The position numbers and the translations under genes were made by a program. From Bryoerythrophyllum caledonicum (Eukaryota; Streptophyta; Bryopsida; Pottiales; Pottiaceae), in NCBI GenBank assembly GCA_963971425.1, contig OZ020517.1, positions 1,180,501 through 1,244,500 of the forward strand: a stretch of DNA of 64,000 nucleotides, written 5' to 3'. Shown piece after piece: positions 25,855 to 35,227 of the stretch. Under the pieces are notes generated by a model, which saw only the letters and a program-made list of their open reading frames with translations, did not search any database and was not told the origin of the DNA. Every line of letters begins with the position of its first letter. Positions within the stretch are counted from its first letter, which is position 1.

Positions 25855-27499
25855 TGACCTTGGTTATGATATATTACCTCAAACTTCTTGTCATTTGCAA
25901 TCTCCGCTACCGTTCTCCGACCTGACTTGTGAGACCCGCGAACGCCTGTGGCGGAGTGCTTCGGCATTGGTCTCCCAGCTTGGATCCACAAAGCACGGGA
26001 GCCGAGGATATTTGTTGCCCACGTTGGCTTGAATTGGACCAAATGATTCACACGATTATAATACGCGGAAATCTTCCTCAGCTTCTTCGGATCTTGCGTC
26101 CAGACAATGTAACATTGCCATGTTCGGAAGTGCCTTCTCATCACCTCCGGAACGTTGCCCTTAATCATCTCCTTCGAGGCAGCAACGCTGTGCTGGCCGT
26201 TGATGATGTAGAAGTCGCAGTCGTTGAGCTCCTCCATAGTCGTCGGCATAGTGTCGAGCTTCGGCATGACGTAGAGAGTCTGCTTCTGCGTCTTGTCTGG
26301 CATTTGGAGGTAGTAATGCTTCAACTCCTCCATGCCCCGAGGCTCAAACGCACGGATCGTCCACTCCGGCGGTGCATTATGCAACCTCATCACGTCAAGC
26401 TCAATCTTCATCTCTCTGTCGCCTTTGAAAAAGCAGCTCTGACACTCCGTCCAGAATTTCTGGTAAATCTGTTGGACGTTGTTGTAATCGATTGTCTCTC
26501 CGTATCCGAGCGCCTTGGGGAGCTCCGAGAGTGCAGAGGCCATCGAATTGGCTAGCTCCTCCTCCGATACGAGCTTCGACTACTTTCTTGAAGAGGTCTC
26601 CGGCTTCTTGGCAGCTGACCGCTTCTTGACGAGGGAAGCAGACAGCGTGTTGCGCAGAGTGCTTTGACTTGTTCTCGCACCTGGAGTTCTAACCGGTACC
26701 GACGCTTGACTCATGTCCTGGCTACCGGTCACGGCCCCCGAAACCGTTGAAAGTTCTATCGGGCGTCTTGCCGCGATATTCTTCGCCTTATCTAGAGCGG
26801 CAAAGGTACTCATTCTAGAGAGAATGACGCGCAGTTTATTAGCTATAGCCTTTGCTTTCAGCGGCTGTCCGCTACTAGTCTCCCATTTCTTAAGGGAGAT
26901 CTCATGCTCGACCTGAGTCACTATTTCCTCAAATTTGGAAGACCTAAGAGAATCGACCAAATCCAAGATACAGAAGGGAGATGAACTATTGTTTACTATA
27001 ATAGTAAAGAAATACGGATCTAAGGACTCAGTGGTCGTCTCACACGACAACTTAACGTGATCGTTATCTTCGTGGACTACATCAGTAACTTTGGTCTTGA
27101 AGTCGATGTGTTGGGGATCGACGATAGCACCAGCGAAGGTCTGACCAAACACTAAATGATCGGTATAGGTCGCCCACAGAAGCGTCCACTTCAGTGTCAT
27201 CGATAGGTCCTTCAGCTCCCAGCAATCCAAGTGGTTGTTGTCGTCTCCATCGTCATCGTCAACGTCGACAGGCTTTGGCTGGAAGAAGTGCTACAGCTTT
27301 GACACCATCCTGTCCCTCTCAGATGTGCACAAACACGAAACAGAGAAAAGATATTAGATTGCTCTATTGATCATCCGATTAGGACGGCGAGGTCACACAT
27401 TAGCTCGACTCGAGCTAAAGTGTACCGATATTCAAGTATGTGAGTAATACTCTAAAACAAAATTTAGTCATTTAGAACGTTCTCTTAGACGCTTACAAT

Positions 27500-27662
27500 C
27501 AACTCATGCCTACTTCTCGTTCAACTCTCAGAAATGTGGGAGAGCTTCAGTTCCCCCTTAAATCACTCACGAACCTCACTCTTTGAGGTTCTCAAGTGGT
27601 TGAAGCGGGACTGAAGCTCTTGCACGATTTATGAGAGGTGAACGGAAAGTAGACGTGAGTTG
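27500..27662. ncRNA. Long foldback, pre-miRNA-like (copy 1)
   Basis: The segment folds on itself. It begins CAACTCATGCCTACTTC and ends AGTAGACGTGAGTTG, and inner blocks such as GAGCTTCAGT / ACTGAAGCTC and AACCTCA / TGAGGTT also pair. Arms are about 75 nt with scattered mismatches and a short loop, the size range of plant miRNA precursors. The ACTGAAGCTC core only loosely recalls the miR159/319 family. Whether it is transcribed is unknown; a small MITE-like hairpin is the alternative. Confidence 0.5.
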
Positions 27663-27824
27663 AGTTAGGAGACTGCAATTACACCAATAAATCAATGATG
27701 TATTCAAGTTTTAGCTGCACCTTTAGCTCGACTCGAGCTAAAGTGCTCATGCATGGAGTGCATAGGTGAACAGTTCTGACACTTACAGTATTCATTCAAA
27801 CGACTTTCCTATACATTTTTATTC

Positions 27825-27984
27825 AAATCATGGCTACTTCTCGTTCAACTCTCAGAACTGCGAAAGAGCTTCAGTTCCGCTCTAATCACTCACGAACCTC
27901 ACTCTTTGAGGTTCTCAAGTGGCTGAAGCGAGACTGAAGCTCTTGCACACATGTGAAAATATAACGAGAAGTTGACATGAGTTG
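27825..27984. ncRNA. Long foldback, pre-miRNA-like (copy 2)
   Basis: Related to the foldback at 27500-27662, sharing CTACTTCTCGTTCAACTCTC, GAGCTTCAGTTCC and the loop region ACCTCACTCTTTGAGGTT. The arms have diverged but still pair along most of the length. Confidence 0.5.
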
Positions 27985-28216
27985 GGTCGTCGGTATCATT
28001 GGTTTACTATACTTTTGGACTGTTTAAAGTTTGAATGTTGTTGTGTTTGAGTTGTTCTTTATGTTTATTGTCTCACACTTTAGCTCGATTCGAGGTAAAG
28101 TATGTTGGCTTTACAGAGAGGTTATGACATATTTCAAACCCAGTCTTTGAGAGTTTATATTAAGATTACATTTCCAGGAGTCGCTTTTATGTCAACCGAA
28201 GACGTACTCAGTCATA

Positions 28217-28612
28217 AATTTTAGCTGGAGTCAAGCTATTACGTGACCTTGATAGTGTATTATAGTCCACACTTTAGCTCCAGTCGAGCTAAAGTGAGAC
28301 TTTTGTGTGCACATTTGGCCCACTTACGCTCGAGTTGCACCAAAGTACGCTTTCGTGTTTGCTTCATTGATCACACTTTACCTCGAGCCGAGTTAAAGTG
28401 TGGCCAGATGTGCACTGAAAAGGTCCACTTTAGCTCGACTCGAGCTAAAGTGTGGCCAAAGGTTCACAGAAAAGGCCCACTTTAGCTCGACTCGAGCTAA
28501 AGTGTGGATATTAGTGCACAGTGGAGGCACACTTTAGCTCGAGTCGAGCTAAAGTGTGGACAATAGTGCAATATGGATTTCCCACATTAGCTCGACTCGA
28601 GCTAAACTGTGT
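28217..28612. repeat. Palindrome array with 52-bp period (left array)
   Basis: Palindromes with arm CACTTTAGCTCGA are centred at about 28230, 28283, 28334, 28387, 28439, 28491, 28543 and 28596. Successive distances are 53, 51, 53, 52, 52, 52 and 53. The first four are degenerate, the others near perfect. The spacers (for example GTGTGGCCAGATGTGCAC) are partly alike, so the array grew as direct tandem repeats. Confidence 0.93.
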
Positions 28613-29530
28613 TCAATGAATAGCGTATTCATCGCAGATTGTACAGATTCGTCATTCGTTATATGATACTGAAGGCGTAGGGTTTAGGGCTCCTGGGTGA
28701 GAGTATGGATTTTACCTTTCAGCCATTGCTTATGAACCTTAATCCCAGACAAATTCTGCTGGAACTAGACTTCCTGCAACAACAATTACAAACCCACACA
28801 CAAAATCAATCAAAGTAGCACATGGAAACCAAAACATTGAAATCTTTCACATTGAAATCAACACTTTGAAATGGGCACATTGAAATTAAGCACTTTGAAA
28901 TAAACACATTGAATTCAGCACATTGAAACAATGACATTGAAACCAACACATTCAAACTAGCAGAAAGTAGCACATTTACACCAGCACAAACCAGCACATT
29001 TAAACTAGCACAACAAATATCCACAAACCACCACAAAACCACCACATTCAAATCACCACATTCAAATCATCACATTCAAACCAGCACATTGAAACCAATA
29101 CACACTCTCATCTACGTGGTGACACATACATCAAAAGCAATGCTACACATATATTATGTTTCAACACATCATATCAAAAGCAAAACTACACAAATATCAA
29201 AAGAAATGCAAGACTGAACGAGTGCACTTACCTTTAAAACTGAGAAATCCGACTGGAAAAGCTGGAAGTCTTGTTACTTGTTCACGTCAATCCTCCACGC
29301 ACGGCCGTTTCAGACTCTACGTGCTCACAGAAACTCACAGCAACTCACACACACTCACAGAAATTCACACACGCTCACAGAAACTCACACACACTCACAG
29401 AAATGCACACACACTCACAGAAACTCACACAAACTCACACACGCTCACAGAAACTCACACACCCTCGCAGAAACTCACACAAACTCACAGAAACTCTCAC
29501 AAATCTCACACAATCTCACGCAAACATCCC
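28613..29530. repeat. CACATTGAAA-rich and CTCACAGAAA-rich simple repeats
   Basis: About 28838-29105 is made of short degenerate repeats of CACATTGAAA / CACATTCAAA. About 29320-29520 is a minisatellite-like run of ACTCACAGAA and ACACACTC. The open frames across it are products of the repeat. No gene recognised. Confidence 0.8.
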
Positions 29531-30533
29531 TAAACTCTGGCGCTACAGTGTACACAAAGTCACACAACAACAACAAATCGCACGTCCTACAAACCCTATG
29601 CGCAGGAAACCCTAGACTCCAGAAATTGCATGCGGAACCTATACACAGCGCTACAATGTAAAAACATAACAATCCCTGTAGATAACGAAACTAACACAAA
29701 CTAACGCATCAACTCACAAAACTCACATAACATCAACGCCTGGAAGTACACGGAAAACCTGGACTGCAACGAAAAGACTAGAAAAATGGCTCGCGCCACG
29801 ACTTCGTGGGGAAGTTTCTAGGCCACCTAAAGCCGTGAGGGTCGAAACCCTGTGGCCGTTTGGTGGTCCCGAGATACCCTCGGGATACCCTTCGCGATAT
29901 TGGGGTGTAACTCCCGGGTATTATGTCGGATGCTCCACAAATCCTAAACCTTCGTTACTGATACCCGGACTTTTAAGAAGCCAATTTAATTTTACTAGAA
30001 TAAGTTCAAGATATTACGCGCCTGTAGTATTTGTGTACTCGTAAATTTCCAACACATTTTTCCGGAGCCATTAACACTACAATTTTGCATATTTTGGGGC
30101 AACGAACACGTACCAAAAGGAAAATGATTATTTCCAATTTCATTCGTATGATCTCAATTAAAACTTCTAAATTGACATTTTCTCAATAATACACAAACTT
30201 AAATTGGACGAAAGTGAATGCTTATAGTATTTAGTGTTTAGTTTTCTTTCATGGTTTTAGTGGATCAGCTGGCTTTCACTTCACTCGATTTCAATTTTTG
30301 CATTACACAAGGAGTAAATTCATTACCATCGATATATATAAGTTCCTCCTACACCAATTATTAGGTGAAGCACACTTAAGAGAGTTTTAAAGCTACGATT
30401 TTAAGATTCTATTACTTTGAATTCAAGTTTTGCTTTTTTATGAGTTTGATATTATTTTCTATGACAATCGAACAAACAATAAGTATGTTAAGACCACATC
30501 TTGCAATTGTATAATTAAAAAATAAATGCCGGT
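29531..30533. other. Non-coding stretch of the transposon
   Basis: Contains a GC-rich patch near 29810-29960 with GATACCC motifs and then AT-rich sequence. Nothing recognised. Confidence 0.4.
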
Positions 30534-30635
30534 GCACACTTTAGCTCTAATGGAGCTAAAGTGTGCGTATTTGCTTTATAGTTCCCTACATTTACTGATG
30601 GTGTACACTTTAGCTCTAATAGACCTAAATTGTGA
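30534..30635. repeat. Two palindromes of the TCTAATGGAG class
   Basis: One at about 30534-30566 has arm GCACACTTTAGCTC and core TAATG. A second, weaker one is at 30604-30633. The core differs from the CTCGA class while the outer arm is kept. Confidence 0.85.
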
Positions 30636-33600
30636 ATTTTTTCTGTACTTTTCACTTCATTTTGCTTTTACTGTAACGGTACAAATATAGTTGTTAGAGC
30701 ATCTCCACCCCTGACGGAGAATTTTCCACGCCAGCGGGAAGGTGCTCAAGTTTGAGATGAAGTGGGGGGGGGTCACCCTTTTCCCCCCGCACCGTCCCCG
30801 AATTGGCCACTGTGAGGGAACACCAGCGCCCAGCACTAACGCCATAGTAGGCTAATTTTTTGGAAGGTTTTTATTGATTTCTTTTAATTCCCTCGTGTAA
30901 TTTCATGCTTGAACACATGCTCTCGCGGACTTTTGGTGTCCCCTGTACTTTTTGTAAATTTACTATTTAGAGGAACCGGCGCCGCCACTCCAGTGGGCCG
31001 GGACACCGGCCTAGGCCTCACGGAGTCGGCTTTACCGTGTTTATTCTTGCATTCCGGTCACTCGGCCCCGGTGGAGATTATCTTTTTCTAGTACACTATT
31101 TGTCAACAAGTTGGCAACTATTTTTAGCCACCATTGTCCTGAATATTATCCCTCATTCGTTCACCTACTACAGTTCATTTCGTAATAGCCCTCTATCAAA
31201 ACTCTTCCCTAGCACACAATTTTGATACTTGATAAATAGTATAAGCTCAAAGTCTTCAGCCTACCGGTCGCCATGCATTTATTCTTCGTCTCATCTTCAA
31301 CCTCAATTTCTTATCCTCTTATCCACAACTATTCTCATTCCCATCTCTTGCATTTTCTTTACATTATTTAATATTATCTAATGAATATTTAATGTGTAAT
31401 CAAATATTTAGCCAATAACTAATGACTTTGTAATGATTTTTTAGAGGATAATTCATGTATATTGGTATATCTGTAACTTTTATGCACAATTAAAGAATAT
31501 TGGAATTTTATTTATTGAATGTTGGAAGTTTTAAAAGTATATTTATGATAGTTTATTAATATTTATATATTTCATGATTATTTAAAGAGTATTAAATGCA
31601 CTGTTAATGAATAGTTTATGAATAGTGCATAAATTTCTAATGTAAAATTAATGTGTATTTGAATATTTAATGAGTATTTAATTAATATTTACTGAATATG
31701 TAATGCACATTGAATGCGTATTATGTGATGGATATCTAATGAGTATTTTACTTGTATTCCTATATTTATTGTATGTTTAAGTTTTTTCCTTTTCCAATAT
31801 TCTTTTTTTTTCTCATTTTCGTTTCCAGAAGAATGTTCTTATATTTCCAGTCTTCTACTTGTAGTTTCATTTTCCCTCCATATTTTACATTCTACTTTGT
31901 CCAATTTTTTATATTTTCCTTTTGCTCCATACCTACGTCCGCTTATTCCCAAGCTCTTTCTTGCAAATTCTTCCTTTTCTACATGCACTCAACCCTTCTT
32001 TACTATGATGCTCAAGATGTAATCAAATCATGATTAAGGTTCCCTACAGTAATTGTCCACAAGTAAAAAACTTTATGTTCTACTATTTACTAGGATTGAC
32101 ATTTAGTGTAGTAGTTGGCATTTAGTGTAATATAGTTTTGTCACTACAATTATTGTAAATTTTACAATTACTGTGTGCATTCCTATTTAGTTTCCACTTC
32201 TCTAGAAGCCATCTTCTGTATACTGGAGCTACATAGTGCATTTTTGCTTTCTAATCCACTCCATTTAGTGATGGTGCACAATTTAGCTCTAGTAGAGCTA
32301 ATCTGTGCATATTATCTTTTTAGTTCACTGCACCTAGTGATGAGGCACACGTTAGCACGAGTGGAGCTAAAGTGTGTGCACACACTCCTTTTAGTTCATT
32401 GCATGTAGTGATGGTGCACACCTCTGCTAAAAACCGATCTGATGTATGTGCAATGTGTATTTCCACTTCTACAAACAATCATTTTGAACTCCGTACTTCT
32501 CTTTATGGATAAGTATTTCACAAGTGGAATAGTAATCTTTTGAATTTTAAAAGGATTTTCACAATGTGTGGATCTAAATCTCTAATAGTAATATTAAAAA
32601 ACAAAAAAATATGACGATCCCCTAATTTTTAGTGGATATGAAGTCTAAGTATTCTTGGTACCCTAAATCAATAATATGTGACAATGTGAAAAATAGATGA
32701 ATGAATATGTAATCTTATTTTCCACTAGAAAAATAACATATTTTTTCACAATATCATTTGTTCTAATATTACTTCTATGTATTGAAAATACCACATTCCA
32801 TACTGTGTCATAGCGTAAGGTTTTTTAGGTTGCTCGATGTGCCGGCAATCGAGAAGTTTCTCTTTTGGCTCGCATAACTTTTAATGAAGACGTTCATTGA
32901 GAAAATAAATTACTTATAAATATGCCTCTCATTGAGAAAATACATTACTTGTAAATATGCCTCATTACTTTTATCATCCTTTTACAAAATTTTGAGAATT
33001 TAAAATATAATTTGCGACCACTAGAACGTGCTCAAAAACTAATTATTCCATTTTTGCATGTATAAATAAATTCAAAATTACTTACATTACGAACATTAAA
33101 TTATGCCTGATGCACTAAGTGATACACTTTGTATTAGTTATATTTTATATTTTGATTATCCTTTTTTTGTCATGAGGAGGTCTCTCCGTTTCTTATTTAA
33201 ATCTTTTAATATTGTTCCACTCTCTATGTTTTACAAATGACAAAGTCTTCAATTTCACGTCTAAACATGAAATAAATTGTATATGGTCAAGAAATCTTCC
33301 ATCTTTTATGTCATGCTTAGATTGCCACACCCTAAAGTCATGAAAATACAATGTGAACTCAAGAATAAGATATTTTAATTGAAATATTAGTTTGCGCACA
33401 TTTCAAGTCTTTGAGTACCTCTAAGTGGAAAGTAACCAATTTCAATTGCAAATCCAGACCATGGGGACATTGGGATTCTTGCCAAAGAATGCACATTCTA
33501 AATTGATGATGAAATAGTTACATGACGCACATTTTTATAACCCCAAAGAAATGATGTCCAAAGCATGTTTGAATACATTTGTTTTGGCTAAAAATACACG

Positions 33601-33837
33601 TGTACATATAATATGTTTTTTTGTTTTTTTATATGCTACTCGTCTCTTAAGGTCTTTGATTTCAACATAATAGATAAGTCCTATTTGGATTGTAATAAAA
33701 ACTATTTCTAATCATCTCAATATCTTCTCTACATTTCCCTATACCTTAGTTGAATTGTCAATATCATGAATCTTCAAAGTATTATTATATTGAAATAAAT
33801 TGACATCAGAAGATATCACCTAAACCAAGGATCCTCA
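30636..33837. other. AT-rich non-coding stretch of the transposon
   Basis: About 3.2 kb with no supported gene. Two palindromes of the TCTAGTAGAG / CGAGTGGAG class are at about 32275-32309 and 32343-32377. A GC-rich patch is near 30965-31070. The rest is AT-rich without recognised repeats. Confidence 0.5.
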
Positions 33838-33962
33838 ACCGTGAACCCTAAACCTGAACCTAAATTCCAAACCCTGAACCCGAAACTCCAAACCCTAAAC
33901 CCGAAACTCCAAACCTTAAACCCTAACCCTAAACCCTAAACCTAAACCTATCCAAAACCCTG
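33838..33962. repeat. Degenerate telomere-like CCCTAAA tract
   Basis: Runs of CCCTAAAC and variants such as AACCCGAAACTCC and CCCTAACCCTAAACC over about 125 bp. This is the plant telomere heptamer in interstitial position, inside the 18.9-kb transposon. Confidence 0.8.
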
Positions 33963-34561
33963 AGCGTTACCCTAAAACCGTGTATATAACTCGCATGTGC
34001 GAGTATATTCGAGGTATTGACCTTTCCTTATTTTAGTCAACCGGGAAATAGTTGATTCAGTTTCCTGCTAAGATTTCGAATTTGCACTTTTTAGGGGCTG
34101 TGAAAAAGTCCCCCCCGCCAATTCTGAAACGTTCGTGTGTCCGTGAGTGACCTCGCCGATACTCGAAAACTTTCTTCATTTGTTTCCTTCTCGCTTTGGT
34201 TGTTGTGCAAGGTTGTTGTGGAGAGGCTTGGAGGTAGTACGACTGTCGGAGCTTGAAGAGGGCAACACCTATAGGTTGCGCACGGTTGAGCAAGTGAGGC
34301 AACAACGTACCGGTTGTCTTCTTCATAAGGTACACAATGTATACTTCTTGCATTCTCCGTGCACAGTCTCTAGCAATTATGATGTGACAGTGTGTAGGAT
34401 TATTGCGCTGGTTCCAGCTGCTACTGTGATTTTGAAGCATCAGTGAGAGTTTCTTGACGACTAACGGAAAGATTTGGGTTGTAGTATACAAAGAGTCAGA
34501 TTCATAGGCGGAAGAGTTTCCCCATACGAATCCCGACAAAGGCGCCGAGAATCACGGAAGG
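33963..34561. other. Stretch before the right palindrome array
   Basis: Overlapping open frames occur on both strands: minus 34539-34057 (160 codons) and plus 34147-34446 (99 codons). Neither shows a recognisable domain, and I cannot choose between them. Confidence 0.35.
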
Positions 34562-34916
34562 ACAGTTTAGCTCGACTCGAGCTAAACTGTCTTACGTTCT
34601 TTCAAAGGACAGTTTAGCTCGACTCGAGCTAAACTGTCGATCAATATCATTATTGTCAGTTTAGCTCGAGTCGAGCTAAACTGTCCTTCGATCAAAGGTA
34701 AGACAGTTTAGCTCGAGTCGAGCTAAACTGTCGATTCAATATTGTAGGACAGTGCAGCTCGTATGTAGCTAAACTGTCCTACTATAATGTTTCGACCCTT
34801 TAGCTCGACTCGAGCTAAACTATCTTACCTTCTTTCGAAGGACAGTTTATCTCGACTCGAGCTAAACTGATCTACCTTATTTTCTATGTCTTTTTAACTC
34901 GACTCGGGATAAAATT
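34562..34916. repeat. Palindrome array with 47-bp period (right array)
   Basis: Palindromes with arm CAGTTTAGCTCGA are centred at 34576, 34623, 34670, 34717, about 34763, 34809, 34856 and 34903. Successive distances are 47, 47, 47, 46, 46, 47 and 47. The fifth and last are degenerate; most others are perfect. The spacers are about 20 bp and mostly unlike each other, yet the distance is constant. A very degenerate ninth copy may lie near 34950. One isolated copy is centred at about 35058. The array lies 0.3-0.7 kb before the transposase start codon. Confidence 0.93.
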
Positions 34917-35227
34917 ACATTGCGTCTTATAGTCATTAAATCAGGTCGGATCGGGCCAAATTGTCACTATCGAGGGTGAGATTATTTCATATTCGGATTA
35001 AAACTAATCGCATTAAATTTTCTACTTGTCATATAATACCGCATCAGTTTACCTCGAGTCGAGCTAAATTTGCCTGTTCTTTAATGTCAATTCACTTGTA
35101 TCAAATGTATTTTCAAGCGCCAGACTTTACCTCTTCATATGCTTCTTCATTGATGTCTATTCCTACAAGGTATTCACCTATTCTTATTTGGCAGGGTTAT
35201 TTAATATTTACCTCATTGGAATGCACA

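Larger units (their letters stand above)
21639..27308 (-). pseudogene. Giant five-exon transposon gene: ParB-like motif, coiled coil, FCP1/NIF-type phosphatase
   Basis: Five exons join in matching phases: 27308-25878, 25652-24286, 24008-23051, 22840-22578 and 22433-21639, about 1,600 codons. Exon 1 starts ATG, has an acidic run VDVDDDDGDDNN, and near its end IINGQHSVAASKEM, resembling the substrate motif of ParB/DGQHR domains. Exon 2 has no recognised domain. Exon 3 carries a nuclear-localisation-like AAKKRKV and a coiled coil (EKKLEEEATWMRLMEQRLA). Exon 4 has a duplicated PVIEEVVQ. Exon 5 is FCP1/NIF-type: VLDLNGILC, VRPGCAEFLTKLSK and VIDDSPIKHMLNLPENVLL. The aspartates of a HAD phosphatase are present except that the second Asp of DxDGT is Asn, as in some plant members. 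Breaks: TAG at 27291, 26580 and 22596, TGA at 22158 (Trp expected), and a 1-nt shift near 25470. Probably recently disabled, unless the stops are recoded. Confidence 0.75.
27309..28216. promoter_or_regulatory. 5' region of the giant gene with palindromes
   Basis: Contains palindromes centred at 27409 (about 100 bp before the start codon), 27732 and 28089, and two long foldbacks listed separately. It presumably holds the promoter of the minus-strand gene; no TATA box was identified with confidence. Confidence 0.55.

Noticed and set aside
23340-26916. Plus-strand open frames of 60-200 codons opposite the giant gene
   Set aside because: Antisense shadows; the minus strand has domain motifs and matching splice phases.
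27500-27984. Foldbacks as bona fide miR159/miR319 precursors
   Set aside because: Only the ACTGAAGCTC core is similar; the full mature sequence of those families is not present.
29156-29661. Long open frames rich in THTHTL/NSHTLTE
   Set aside because: They are translations of the ACTCACAGAA simple repeat in all three frames; no gene.
28217-34916. Regular palindromic repeats with unique spacers, resembling a CRISPR array
   Set aside because: Plant nuclear transposon context, no cas genes, repeats are full palindromes with about 20-bp spacers in two separate arrays, and copies also lie in introns. Regularity is better explained by a binding-site array.
34961-35227. Start of the transposase at 34961
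   Set aside because: The first 89 codons would run through palindrome-bearing, AT-rich sequence; the ATG at 35228 begins typical protein-like composition.
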